Shown piece after piece: positions 11,753 through 28,800 of a stretch of DNA of 64,000 nt. The translations under genes and the position numbers were made by a program. Below the pieces are notes generated by a model. It was not told the DNA's origin. It saw only the letters and a list, made by a program, of their open reading frames with translations, and ran no database searches. Every line of letters begins with the position of its first letter. Position 1 is the stretch's first letter. The stretch spans positions 372,001 to 436,000 of the forward strand of contig QPFY01000019.1 of the NCBI GenBank assembly GCA_003665825.1, read 5' to 3'. The DNA is from Microbotryum silenes-acaulis (Eukaryota; Basidiomycota; Microbotryomycetes; Microbotryales; Microbotryaceae).

Positions 11753-12296
11753 TCCCTGCCACTACTTTTTTATTTTTATTTTTATTATGAGACGAGGCGT
11801 ACTCAAATTGAAATTATGATTAATCAGTTCTGGAAGTATTGACAATCCTGACCGTCCACCACTTATATAGAGCGGAGAAGAACGGTAGAAGCGCGAGGTT
11901 GAGACAGAACTCTTGAGAGAGAACGACATCCTATCACTCGGGGAGGTGTAGGAACGCTTGATGTCGATCGTGAAACGATTTCAAGCTGGGTCATACATGC
12001 CTGTAGACCCTCATCGAAGTACAAACCCCGCAGCAAGACCGAGAAGTCAAGGTTTTTTCTAAGGGCTCAGGGCCTGCATCGATGGTCCAAAAGAGATACG
12101 GCACCTCACAGGGACAAGGGGGATCAAAAATGCAAAAACAGGCAAAAGAAAACAATGGTACGACGAGGGCGGTATACAGACAAAAGCTAGTTGACAGAAG
12201 TTCGGTATTAGGAAGTACATCAATCACTCCCCGCAGGCCTTGCGCGCGAGGGAGGAAAAAAAAAAGGAGAGAATGGGAACGAAATGGGCCACCATT
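11753..12296. other. Convergent 3' region between HID1 and the JmjC gene
   Basis: Begins with an AT-rich run (TTTTTATTTTTATTTTTATT at about 11766) suited to polyadenylation of the HID1 transcript. No coding feature is supportable; short frames lack domains. Confidence 0.4.
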
Positions 12297-17165
<4,869 letters not shown>

Positions 17166-17743
17166 CCCTACGAGAGAGAGAGAGAGAGAGAGCAACGGTG
17201 GAGGGTTAATAAGCGGAGCTTTGCTCGTATGGTAGGTAACTTCGGCGTCGTCGGTTGGGATGATGATCAGATTCCAAAGTGCACCCACCCCACCGCGCCG
17301 CACCGCACCGGCCTCACCGCGCACGCGCTCGCACGCGCGCGTCCGACCCTCGCACCTGAAATTTTGAAAGCCCGAGCGTGGGTTTCCTGCTTAGCACCAA
17401 ACCCAAATTGCTTTCTACCTGGCACTGGTCGTTCCATAACTTAAGCAGGGGTTATCGATTTCGCTCTGGAGAATTAACACTTACCTTTTACCCCATCGAT
17501 ATTCAGAGAAACCGTGCATCTCGTCTGAGGGCCAGGGATAATTAAAGGCGCTCAATATGATGCAAGCGGTTAGTGATTATCCGGTCCGTGAACCCCAACC
17601 CATCTCTTGGAGCAAGTCCGGAACCAATATCCCTTTCAAACATCCCATACAGCACAAAAAAAAAATGAACATACTACTATTACTGAAAGGAAGTTTCCCC
17701 TCCAGCCGAATATACAAAAGTAAATCCTCTCGACCCTCCCATA
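17166..17743. promoter_or_regulatory. Intergenic region between JmjC gene and Rab gene
   Basis: Contains a (GA)n run at about 17168-17190 just upstream of the JmjC start codon, then CG-rich CACCGCGC repeats at about 17290-17340. No gene is supportable. It probably holds the JmjC promoter and the Rab 3' untranslated region. Confidence 0.4.
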
Positions 17744-18477
17744 CTAACAACACCCGCCACCCCCTTCGTTCTTCGTCGATACTCCTCCTCTTGTCAATCT
17801 GAACCCTTTCGAACCGTTCGAACCTCCTCGAGCGCGTTGAGCGGACAGCGCTTTTTGGTGCTTCTCGTGAACCTTTCTTGTGAGTTCGTTAAATGCCTGG
17901 GACAGCGGGGATAAGAAAGGTGTAAGCTCCGACGCAAAAAAAGTCATGACGTGATTTTGTTTTGGAGCTTCGACTAAAATGAAGCAGGGGCAGAAAAGAT
18001 AATCTGCATGAATGAAAAAAACGCACCTCTTGTACTCCTTCACCATCTTTAGCGGACGTCTCTACGTAACCTGCCAATCCTTGTGACTGAACCCAAGCTT
18101 TTACTTCTTTCCTCAACTCTTCCACCCCACCACCATCACCAACATCACCGCCAGGGACGATCCTTCGTTCACCATCTTCCTCTTCCCCTTCTATCCCCTC
18201 CCCAACAACTATCAAAGATTCTTCTTCACTTTCACTTCTCCCTTCCTCCTCCCCTCCCTCCTCCGAGTCTTGCGATCTTCGTCTTCGAAACCGAATCAAA
18301 TCCTTCTTATTACCCACCACCAAAACCAAAAGATCTTCCTCACCCCATTGTTTAAGATCGGTTAACCAACTTTGACAGGATAAGAAAGTCGAACGGGAGG
18401 TTAGGTCGAAGCAGAGTAGTGCACCACCGGCACCTCGGTAGTAGGATCCTGCAGTGAGGAGGTGAGGGTGAGGGTCG

Positions 18478-18512
<35 letters not shown>

Positions 18513-19705
18513 GGGGGGGATATGCGGGTTACGGGTCAGGGAGTAGGTTCTTGAGGGATAGAGGGATTGTGGGTAGGTTTTTTTTGGAGAGCTTACGTGT
18601 TATGGACCGGAAGGATTCCTGGTGAGTGCGGAATCGGAATCGTGAGGGAGGATGGGAAAGGAGAGAAGAGATCAGTTACAAGGCTCTGAAAGGGTCCACA
18701 GACTACCAGAGACGCCGTTCTAGCATTTTGCAGAGCGCAGACACATCTCGAGGAAAAGGTACTGACCTGTCCAGCGGTATCCTAATCGTTTTCAAAATTC
18801 CACATGCCAAAAGAGTCAACTTGCCAAGTCAGCATGAGCTTCGAGAGCAAAGGCAATCCATAAGGCAAGCCCCCCCCCGAGACGAGGGAAGAAGGTAAGA
18901 GGGACTGACCCAAATTTGCAACTTGACTTTTTTCCCCTTGTCCTCCCCTTCGGTTAGCTCGACCAACCTCGATCCGAATTCGACGCCGATACTGTGCGAT
19001 TAGGATGTCGAAGGGGCATCAGTGACTCTGAAAATTCAGTTTCCGTTTCCCCGTTCCACGTCGACCAGATCGTAACATCAACGCCTTAGAATAACGAAGG
19101 AAGAAGAGACTAATTGAAGCTCTTGGGAATACAATTTACGTACGTTGGTTCGGAGTGATTGAGGAAGCGATCGTCGGTCAAGCGAACCAAGAGGGACGAC
19201 TTGCCCGTCGCCGCGTCGCCGAGCAAGATCTGTTTCTGAATCTGCGCAACGCAAGAGGGTAGAAATGGGGAGGTTAGGAGATGAAGAGGGTTTAGCTCTG
19301 GAAATGAAATGGGAGGAGGAGTTTGGCGGTGGCTGCTGAGATTCAGTTGTCGGGAAAGGAAGGGAGTCGTCGGTCGATGATGATAGTCACGTGGATGCAC
19401 CGGGGATCGTCCCGGGAATCGGGCCTTTCCTTATCACATAGCAGTGTGCCGTAGCACGGTCCATTCTGGATCCACTCTAATCTCGGCGGACACGATGAGA
19501 CTGTGGAGCAGTGATCCCCGGGTGGGCGTCCAGAGTGATGTGTGATCCTCACCACGGCCGGACGGGGAACGAAATGACGACAACGACGGAGGCCAAGACA
19601 ACCCGGGCGAAACGAGTACCTCGTCGCACCCGACCTATCTAGGAGATCACAAGATGCAGCATGGGCTTCGAGATATGTGGTACGTACAAAATCCCAGCTG
19701 GCCAT
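17744..19705 (-). CDS. Rab-family small GTPase (Rab4/Rab14-like) with acidic insertion
   Basis: Vesicle-traffic GTPase. Exon 1 is 18 nt (MASWDF, ATG at 19705). Exon 2 reads IQKQILLGDAATGKSSLLV (P-loop GDAATGKS) to LNHSEPT. The next exon holds switch I (IGVEFGSRLVEL) and LQIW. Two microexons follow: 15 nt encoding DTAGQ (18767-18781) and 22 nt encoding ESFRSIT (18597-18618). The last large exons carry RSYYRGAGGALLCFD, VGNKKDL (guanine specificity) and ETSAK. The protein ends GGGGCC, a double-cysteine geranylgeranylation signal. Between NKKDL and ETSAK lies an unusual insertion of roughly 60-70 residues rich in Glu, Arg and Gly; Rabs normally have few residues here. One intron contains a 33-nt G run on the plus strand (C run in the transcript). 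The exact Rab class is an inference. Confidence 0.85.
18479..18511. repeat. Poly-G tract, 33 nt, inside a Rab intron
   Basis: Uninterrupted G33 on the plus strand, followed by A and seven G. In the Rab transcript it is a C33 run upstream of the acceptor of the SYYRG exon, where it could act as the polypyrimidine tract. Length is likely variable and error-prone in assemblies. Confidence 0.8.
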
Positions 19706-20132
19706 GTCGGTTGTTGGAGAGGGAAGCGAGCGGGATGAGCGCAAAGAGGGGCCACGACTCGCGGCCCACAGATACAAGCCTGGCTGCATCTCGCGCGGGT
19801 CGGCGCGGGTCATCTTTGGCGCGATCAGCTCCAGAAATCTCAAGACGGTTCGGCCACCACGGTCTGAGTTGAGGTGCATGTTCACGAGATGTCTTGTGGG
19901 CTTGCGTCATCTCACTTGATCTCTACGTAACTTCTCGTGCGGCCCCATCTCTGGGACACAGATCGCTGCTCTCCATCGACCTCGAGTCTCCCCAACGAAC
20001 CAGCGGCAGTTGCCCAAGAATCTGATTGAGCATTTCGCATTTCACTACATGACAAAGAGTCCCTTTCATATCCCAGCGCATCCTCTTCTCTGTGTATTCG
20101 CTTCCTTTCCTCGCTCATCCCCCTTCCCGCGT
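19706..20132. promoter_or_regulatory. Region between the Rab and ATP synthase epsilon genes
   Basis: Probable Rab promoter and epsilon-gene 3' untranslated region. No further gene is supportable. Confidence 0.35.
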
Positions 20133-20758
20133 CTATTTAGACTCCTCGGCAGGCGCAACGACCCATTCCTGCACCCCCGAAAAAGAAAAAAAAGCACACA
20201 TCGAAATCAGTGCGCCCGCCCCCGAACCAAACTCGCGAGTTGTGTGCGTGGGTAGGGTCCAACTCACAGCAGCCGAGGCCTTGCCGTTCTTCCACGTCTG
20301 CCACTTGAGGGTGATGTCGCCGCGTCGTTCGGCCTTGACGCGCTCCTCCTCTTTCAACGCTTGGCGAGTCGCTCGGCCCGCGATTTGGATGTACTTGTTG
20401 AAACTGGTGAAAAGCAAATCCGACGAGCGGATGGAGGTCGAGGCGAGGACGCGGCGGGTCGAGTAGCATTAGAAAGGGGAGGGGAGGAGGCATAGGCAGA
20501 GAGGCGAGCGTGAGCGTAACGTAATTGTCGGAGGCACGCAGTATGGTATAGTAATCCGAGAGAGAGGATACCAGGTTCAAGGTCGTTGGATGAGGCAACG
20601 TCCACGGGTTTCATCCAATGGTGCACGTGAGATGGGCGGAGTCGAGTCGGGCACAACGCAACATCGATGATGGGCAGAAGCAAACAGGCATCAGTCTACT
20701 GCAACTTGCCAGCGTCATCACCCTCCCACACTCACGTCAATGTTCCGCGCCACGACAT
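20133..20758 (-). CDS. ATP15: Mitochondrial F1 ATP synthase subunit epsilon, 64 aa
   Basis: Stalk subunit of F1Fo-ATP synthase on the matrix side of the inner membrane. Three exons: 20758-20736 (MSWRGTLT), 20403-20268 (FNKYIQIAGRATRQALKEE to WKNGKASAA) and 20168-20133 (EWVVAPAEESK). They total 195 nt, exactly 64 codons plus stop. The family hallmarks are the short N-terminus beginning near MxWR, the S/T-[FY]-NKY-I motif, the R-ALK-EER helix and a C-terminal KW--GK segment. The C-terminal 11 residues come from their own small exon. It is divergent from eIF4A over 440 bp. Identification is confident despite its small size. Confidence 0.88.
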
Positions 20759-21198
20759 GGTGAAGTAGGGGATGGGGTGGATGGGGATGGGATGGGATGG
20801 GATGGGATGGTGGTTTGGGTGGTGCGTGCTGGAGAGCTTGAGAGGGTAGAGCCGGAGCCGCCGCCGCCAAGCGGATACACCCGCACCTGCCCGCGCGCAT
20901 TTCCCATTAGATTTCCCAATCAAGCCAGACGTAACAGAGATGTTTTTCGGCCTGCCCGCCTTCGCCACCGCACGCGCGCCAAAACGTGCGCCAAAACCGT
21001 GGAGGACTCTAATCCAGTAGTGGGGTGCGCTATTACAAAGTGACGCTTTTTCGTGCTTTTGATCGAGCTGCGCGCACCCAGCGTGGGTCTGCTCCTGGCC
21101 CCACCTTCCCAGCGCATTCTTTCACAGACGTCCCATAACATTGGCTAGTCTGTCAAGGAATAACCCACCCCCAGCCCACCCCACACCTACCACCCATC
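20759..21198. promoter_or_regulatory. Shared divergent promoter of ATP15 and eIF4A
   Basis: Between two highly expressed genes. It contains a GGGAT/GGGATGG pentanucleotide run at about 20774-20812 near ATP15 and a pyrimidine/CCACC-rich leader just before the eIF4A ATG. Confidence 0.45.
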
Positions 21199-23010
21199 AT
21201 GGCTTCCACTGCACCCGCCGCGTCCAAGTGAGTATCGCTCCTCTTCTCTTCGCAACCGAACGCGCGCTCTTTGAATGCGCTTCGTCGCTCTCCAAATCCG
21301 ACAATGAGGCCGCCGCGCGCCTGGGTCTGCGTGTGACGAAGCAGCGGCGGCGGTGCGAAGCTCGAGGCCAACCAACGCCTAGGCGGCACCCGCAGGCACC
21401 CCCGACTCAGCGACAACGACAACGACAACGACGACATGTGACGGAGCGCAACCATCTTCAACGCCACCGCCGACCGCACGACCGCACAACCCCCGTCGGG
21501 CTGCTGCAACCCGACACAACTTCTTGAACGACCTCTGCCTCGAGTCGTGCACCTCGATCGACCTGCATCACCCTAACTCGATTGACCGAACCGCTGGGAA
21601 AACAGGCCCGCGACCGGCGTTGGCCCCGTTTGAATTGTGCGCGACTGACTCGCGCGGCGCTGCGCCCCGTTTTTTTGCCCGCTCTCTTTCGCTGCAGGGA
21701 CGCTGCGCCCGCCGCTACCGAGTCGGCCCCCGCCGCCGCTGCTCCCGCTGCTGGAGCTGCCCCTGCCGCTTCGTCCGGAGCTGCTGGTGTCTCTGACCCC
21801 GATGAGGCCGTCATCGAGTCCAAGTGAGTCGTCGTCCCTGGAGGCGCCGTCGGGGCTGGTATGACCCCCGAAGGCGTCGAAAAGGGCTGGCCCATGCAAC
21901 ACGTCAATATAACTGACTTTCGATTGCTCCTATTGATCTTGCGCAACTTGATCGCTTTTAAAGCTGGGACCAAGTCGTCGAGTGAGTTTCCCGTCTGGAT
22001 GCTTCCCTTTGCAATCGGGAGAAACCGTTCCCCGTTCGCAAGAGAGCTCGAGCTGATTCACCAGGTCTCCTTTCTTTCCGCGCCTCATAGGAACTTTGAC
22101 GACATGAGCTTGCGCCCCGAGTTGCTCCGTGGTATTTACGCCTACGGGTACGTCTGCTCCTTGCTTGCACATTCTGGCTCAGCGCCCCCACCACCCCGAG
22201 GTTGACCCTCCTCTCCATTCTTCGGTCTCCAGTTTCGAGCGACCCTCGGCCATCCAGCAACGTGCCATCATGCCCGTCATCGCCGGCCACGACGTCATTG
22301 CCCAGGCCCAATCCGGAACCGGCAAGACCGCGACCTTTTCCATCTCGATCTTGCAGTCGATCGACGTCTCGCTCAAGCAGTGCCAGGCGCTCGTCCTCGC
22401 CCCCACTCGCGAGTTGGCCCAGCAGATCCAAAAGGTCGTCGTTGCGCTCGGTGACTATATGAACATCGAGTGCTTCTCCGCCGTCGGTGGTACCTCGGTC
22501 CGCGAGGCCATGGCCAAGTTGCAAGAAGGCGTGCACATCGTCGTCGGAACTCCCGGCCGAGTCTTTGACATGATCCAGCGCCGCGCGCTCAAGACGGATC
22601 ACATCAAGATCTTTTGCCTCGACGAGGCCGACGAGATGCTCTCGCGCGGTTTCAAGGACCAGATTTACGACGTCTTCCAACTCTTGCCCCCCACGACCCA
22701 GGTCGTGTTGCTCTCCGCCACCATGCCCGCCGAGGTGTTGGAGGTCACGACCAAGTTCATGCGCGACCCGATCCGCATCCTCGTCAAGCGCGACGAGTTG
22801 ACGCTCGAAGGTATCAAGCAGTTCTACATCGCCGTCGAGAAGGAGGAATGGAAGCTCGACACCTTGTCCGACTTGTACGAGACCGTTACGATCACCCAGG
22901 CCGTCATCTTTTGCAACACGCGCAGAAAGGTCGATTGGTTGACGGAGAAGCTCCAAGCGCGCGAATTCACCGTCTCGGCCATGCACGGCGACATGGAGCA
23001 ACAGCAACGC

Positions 23011-23042
<32 letters not shown>

Positions 23043-23398
23043 GTCGCGTGTGCTCATCACGACCGATCTCTTGGCCCGTGGTATCGACGTTCAACAGGTT
23101 TCGCTCGTCATCAATTACGACTTGCCCACCTCGCGAGAGAACTACATTCACCGCATCGGACGGGGTGGTCGATTCGGTCGTAAGGGTGTGGCTATTAACT
23201 TTGTCGCGACCGAAGACGTACCCGCCCTGCGTGATATTGAGAGGTTCTACCAGACCCAGGTCGACGAAATGCCGATGCAGATCGTGAGTTGGGCGCGCGC
23301 GCGCGCGCGTGGCCGTCGTGTAGTCCTGGTTGTCTCGATGTTGGGCGAAACTAACTCTGATGTACTCCCTTTCTTTGTTACAGGCCGATCTCATCTAA
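21199..23398 (+). CDS. TIF1: Translation initiation factor eIF4A (DEAD-box RNA helicase), 431 aa
   Basis: ATP-dependent RNA helicase of the eIF4F cap-binding complex. Six exons: 21199-21227, 21698-21823, 21964-21981 (18 nt), 22091-22147, 22233-23283 and 23384-23398; they sum to 1,296 nt. Motifs in order are [12 protein letters not shown] (Q motif), AQSGTGKT (I), PTRELAQQ (Ia), GTPGR (Ib), DEAD (II), SAT (III), the [12 protein letters not shown] block, ARGIDVQQ (V) and [13 protein letters not shown] (VI). The last exon supplies only ADLI and the stop, the typical eIF4A C-terminus. An Ala-rich N-terminal extension comes from exons 1 and 2. The first intron is 470 nt, long for this window, as often seen in highly expressed fungal genes. 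The last intron has a (GC)n run at 23292-23309. Confidence 0.95.
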
Positions 23399-23813
23399 AA
23401 ACGGTTTTCACCACCCACCTCCGACCCTTAAAAAAAAAAGAAAAAAAAAAGGCCATTCTCTTTCGTCTTTTTTTCGGGATTTTGGGGGACTTTGTTTTGT
23501 GCCAATGTGCCAATTGAAGAAAAACAACTCTTTAAAGGAGCTAGATTGATGTTGTTTTGAAAGATGATTGGAGGAGAGGGAGAGGGGAGAGGGAGAGGGG
23601 AGAGGGGAGAGGGCTGGCGAGTCTTTGGTTTGAGGGAGGGACTAGGGATGGTGGTGGACTGGTGGTTTGTTGTTGGGAGTTGTTGGTTGGATGGATGGAT
23701 GGATGGATGGATGGAGACGGAGAAAAACGGGGGGAACGGAGTGATTGAGATGGGATGAGAGAGACGAGGCTTGGTAGTGGAGGATTTGGTCGAGGATGGA
23801 GCAGGGGCGCGCG

Positions 23814-23844
<31 letters not shown>

Positions 23845-24402
23845 GAGCTCTGGGAAGAAGATGGGGCGTTTGTTTCATTCTTTGACGAGCTACTTCTACT
23901 TTTAACCTTTTCTTTTACCCCCGGGGTTTTTTTTCCTTTGCCCTTTCTCTTTCCTTAATTCGTTTCCTCGTTTGATTTCCCCCCCCCCCCCCCCCTTAAC
24001 CCCCCTTTTTTTTCGTCTTTGAGTTTTTACCCTTTTTGTACGATTTTGGTTTGCCCCCTCATTCGTCTTCCCGAGATGAGAGGTGTGAGAGAGAGAGAGA
24101 TAAGGAGTGTTGATGCTGTTTTTTCATGCCTCCCTTCATCTGGAGAGCAGAATGTCAAGTGGCTCCATTGCGCCGGAAAAGGGGCTCCAAGTGCTCTCGG
24201 CTTGCTCCTTCCTCGACCGACGATTCTGAGGAGGTTGAAGGGACAGAACTTAAAGGTCGTGTTACAATACAAAGAGGAAGGAGGAAAAATAAACAATTGC
24301 GCTCGCGTCCTCCTCCAAAGCGGAGAGAGTACAAGACAGCGAAAAAACCCGGTGTACAACGGAAAAAAAAAAAGGGTAGAAAGAAGCGCTTGCTCGACCT
24401 CT
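23399..24402. repeat. Convergent 3' region rich in simple repeats
   Basis: Lies between eIF4A and RLP24 stops. It holds GGAGAG repeats (about 23568-23610), (GGAT)n (about 23690-23715), (GA)n (about 23810-23848), C17 (23979-23995) and another (GA)n near 24090. I see no gene. Confidence 0.7.
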
Positions 24403-25575
24403 TTACTCTGTATCCATACCCATACTGACGCCTTGACTCCTCTTCAAAGCGGTCGCACTTTTCTTCTTTGAACTCTTGATCTTTTCCCTGATCTGTTCCC
24501 CTTCGTCCAATTCCATCGACGAATCGACGCCGGTCAAATCGGCCAACTTGATCGCTTCCATCGTCGACAATTCCTTCCTCTCGTGCTGACGTTTGGCCTG
24601 ACGCGCCAACTTGGTCTCCTTCCTCGCTTTGAGTAACGAATGAGACGCATCGAGCGCTTTGGCCGTTGATTCGGAAACGGTTTGTAAACCGAGGAGGTGG
24701 GAAGAGCGGGTGACTTCGAGTGAATCGGATGCGAGTACGGCGGGTTGAGCAGCGAGCATCCTACGGAGAGAACGAGAATAAAACATATCGGGGTGGGGTG
24801 AGCTCGATGAAGTACCTCCAATAGAACTGAAGGTATCGTTCTGTTCTCCGCGGAGGAAGGAGTAGGTTGGGGAACGTACCTGGCGCGGTAAAAGGCCTTC
24901 TCCCTTCTTTCCTTGACCTGTTGAATGCGCTTCATACCCGCGATCGTGAGCTTGACCAAATCGCGATCGTACTTGATCGGAACGTGACGACGTTTCTCGA
25001 ATTCCAACGTAGAATCCTTGTGTTCGAAAGAACGTGGGAAGGAACCATGGTTGGTCAGTTTTTTCTAAAAGGATCACCCTTCTCTCTCTCTCTCCCTCTC
25101 TCCCCCGAGCGAAATAGGGGGCGTGTTCTAACGCACTACGGTCATCTCCTTGCCAGCGGCTTTGCGGAACGCTTTCGTCCACTTGAGTTTTCGAGGGTTC
25201 CTCTTCATCCTGAGGATGCGAAAAAAAAAGGAGGGGGGTCAGTGATCGTGATGGTGGTGTCGGTATGAGACGAAAGACGCGGGGGAAGAGGGTTCTCCCG
25301 CGCTAAAGCGTCGACACGTACTTGAAGTTCTTGTGGCACTTTGATCGACAAAAGCGAAAGCACTTTGAGTCGTTACGAACAAACATCGTACCTGTAGAGG
25401 TGATTGCGAGGCGGAGCATTGCGGTGAGCGGATTAGTCTAACTTGAGTCGGGTGACGTGCTGAGCTGAGGCCGTGGTTGCGAAGCGCCACAGGAAGCGGA
25501 GCGGAGGAGGGGGCAGGACTGACCATGTCCTGGGTAGCAGGGCGAAGAGCAAACGTAGCAAGGTTCGACCTTCAT
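24403..25575 (-). CDS. RLP24: Ribosome biogenesis protein RLP24 (L24-like, 60S assembly)
   Basis: Placeholder for ribosomal protein L24 on nucleolar pre-60S particles, released in the cytoplasm by an AAA ATPase. Exon 1 (25575 to about 25525) reads [18 protein letters not shown]. The next gives [20 protein letters not shown], completing a C4-type zinc site; then [38 protein letters not shown] and [19 protein letters not shown]. The final exon (from about 24765) starts [12 protein letters not shown] and has the RLP24-specific basic tail ending GMDTE at 24403. The tail and the CYVC start separate it from true L24. It shares a 312-bp divergent promoter with SYF1. Five exons; junction phases were checked at the GHGTMF and RARMLAA joins. 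Confidence 0.9.
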
Positions 25576-25887
25576 CTTTGGTTGCTCGCGTCGGATTGGG
25601 TTGGGTTGGGTCGGTGGAGTGGAAGGGTGGAAGAGTGTGTACAGAGAGGACCGGGGGGTCCGATCACATGTTGGGCTCTTTGTTGCGAAGGCGCCACCGT
25701 AATTAAGTATTAGAATCGGGGAACATTCCCGAGCTAATGGAATCGGTCGGCGCGCGCGGGTGGATGATCCGGCTCAAGCCGCTCCCGCTCCAGCTCCACC
25801 TCCACCTGACAGCAGCAGCTCGACGAGCGACCGCAAGCTCGCACACTCGAGTCGACTCAGTGCCGTACACGCTCTCACCTCGCCGCC

Positions 25888-28800
25888 ATGGTCTCCACCA
25901 CCACCTCGTCACCCAGCCACGAGGAGGGCCCGACCCTTTCGCTCGAGTCATTGCGCCAACACCTCCCGTTGACCTCGCCGATCCCGACCTTTGCGACGCA
26001 TCCGAGTCTCCTCGACTTAGCCAACGACGCGACCGAGCACGACCTCGCGCGCAACCCGTCCCTGTGGACCAAATGGACGCAGTACATCCAGCTCACAACG
26101 GAGCAAATCGACGCGGCGTTGCTCTCGGCCCGCGGTACCGATCCCAACCCCTTAGAAGTGGACGTGTTGGGGTACAAGCTCAGCAGTCCGCAGGGGAGAC
26201 TCGGCTTGCAACGCTTGACGGATTTGTACGAACGAGCATTGAAACATCATCCGACCTCGTACTCGCTGTGGAAGGCCTACCTCAAGCAGAGGTCCTCGTT
26301 CGTGCTCGGTCGAGCCACGCACCAAGTCAAGCTCGGCACGACCAAGAAGGCGACGGTCCAGCCCGATGGACGCCAGGGCAGATCCGTCGTCGAGTACCTC
26401 CAGGCGGGCAAGGGAGCAGTCGAAGAGTTGGAACACGGTGAGAGGGAGGTCGATGCGGCGTGGCAGGGTGCACTCGATGGCGTCGTCGGTTACGACGAGT
26501 GGATCAGCCTCGCCGCCGTGCACGAGAGGGCGCTCATGTGGTTGCCTACGGTCAGTCCGAGCGTTCATGATCGAACATCATACCCAGTGCTCATCCTTTT
26601 TTTTTTTCGAAACACTTTTGGACAGATGCCCCGTATCTGGCTGTCGTACCTCACCTTGTTCCTGCATCCGAAATGTCCGCCGACCTTGTCCCACACCCAC
26701 GCGAGGAGGACCTTTGACCGCGCATTGAGGACGCTTCCTTCGACACTGCATGACCGCATCTGGAAGATCTACCTCGACTGGGCACAAAGCGTGGTCGGGG
26801 GTGAAACCGCCGTCAGAGTATGGAGACGATATCTCCAGGTCAGTCCATGCGCACGCGGGGGGGGGGGGGGACATCGATAGTGCTTCTTCGGACGAGAACT
26901 GATGTCAAAAAGAGTCGAACGTTGCGCCTCCCCCCCCCCCCCCTTGCAGTGCGACCCGGCCCCAACGACCTACTATGTCCAAATCCTGCTGAACCTCTCC
27001 CCGCCACGCCCCTTGGAAGCTTCCAAACTGCTGCTCAACTTGTTTCAACGCGCGCAAAACAACGAGTACAAGGACCGCGATGGCAAGTCCGCGTACCAAC
27101 TCTTGGGCGAATGGCTCGAAGTGTGCGAAAAGTTCCCGGAAGAGGTTGGGATCGAGCTGGAGGAGAGTCTCAAGAAGGAAAAGGATCGAATCAAGCAGGC
27201 TGCTGAGGACAAGAAGGAAGGTGCGGCGCAAGAAACGACCGTCGCGAATGTACCCCCCCTCAAGACCCAGCGAAACGGGAGGGGACCGGGGCCTTCAGGG
27301 TTCTCGGACGCGCCTTTGGACCCGCTCTCTACGGACCTCATCGACGTCGAATACTACGTCCGCTCCGCCGGCCTCAACATCTACCTCGACCAAGCAGGAC
27401 GGCTGTGGACGGGCCTCGCGACCTATTGGATCAAGCGCGGCGAGTTCGACCATGCGCGCGCCATCTTCGAAGAAGGTATCTCAACCGTCGTCACCTTGCG
27501 CGACTTTACGCAAATCTTTGATGCGTACGCCGAGTTCTCCGAGAGTTACATCTCTGGATTGATGGAATCGTTGGACGACGACGAGGACGAGAAAGAGCTC
27601 GACATGCGCATGGTCGAATTCGAGAAGTTGATGGATCGAAGACCTTTCCTCGTGAACGACGTCCTGTTGCGGAGAAACCCTCATGACGTGCAAGAATGGG
27701 AAAAACGCGTCGCGTTGCATGGGGATGATGACGAAGCGATCGCGCAGACTTACAACCGCGCCATCAAGGCCATCGCACCGAGGAAGGCGACGACCCACTT
27801 CCACACGCTCTGGATCCACTTTGCCAAGTTTTACGAACAGGGAGGTAGTGAAGGGCATAGTGAGAAGGATTTGAAGGGGGCGAGAAAAATTTTGGACAAG
27901 GCGACGCAGGTCCCGTTCAAGAAGGTTGACGAGTTGGCCGAGATTTGGTGCGAATGGGCCGAAATGGAGGTCCGGAACGAGTGGGTTTTGTGCGATCTCA
28001 CGCGAGGAAGCATATCATTGGTTACTGACCCTCATGGTTTTTGGCTGTCCCAGGAACTACGATGAGGCGATCAAGGTCATGCAGAGGGCCACGACGATAC
28101 CCAAAAAATGGAAAGAGATCTCCTTCCACGACGAGGTACGTCCATCTCATGGCGCCCATCTTTCTACACATCGTGTGTGCTAATCGTCATCTGCTTTTGG
28201 ACGCCTCATGACCCAACAGAAACTCTCCCCGCAAACGCGGCTATTCAAGTCGATCAAATTGTGGTCTTTCTACGTCGACCTCGAGGAATCGATCGGTTCG
28301 GTCGAGTCGACCAAGGCCGTGTACGACCAGATCTTTGAACTCAAAATTGCAACTGCGCAGATCGTGATCAACTATGCCAACTTCCTGGAAGAGAACCAAT
28401 ACTGGGAGGAGAGCTTCAAGGTGCGCCGATTGAAGAAAAAAAAATCAACCGATTAGGAGATGTGGTTTACTTACCGTCCTTGGGGATTGATATTTCGCTC
28501 ACAATCAGGTTTACGAACGAGGTGTGGATCTGTTCACTTATCCGATCGCGTTCGAGATCTGGAACGCATATCTTTCCAAGTTTATCAAACGTTATGTGCG
28601 TGCGAAATCAGGGACCCTTGCTTTTGCCTTGATTGCTCACACTCCTTCCCTCTTTGCTGTTGTCATACAGGGCGGTGACAAGATTGAACGCGCACGGGAC
28701 CTCTTCGAACAGGCATTACAAGACTGCCCCGCAAAGTTCACCAAACCGTTGTTCTTGCTCTACGGGCAGCTGGAGGAAGAGCATGGATTGGCCAAGCGGG

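Noticed and set aside
21958..23394. 478-codon open frame antisense to eIF4A
   Set aside because: It is the mirror of a strongly coding, GC-rich exon with all DEAD-box motifs on the other strand, and it has no domain of its own.
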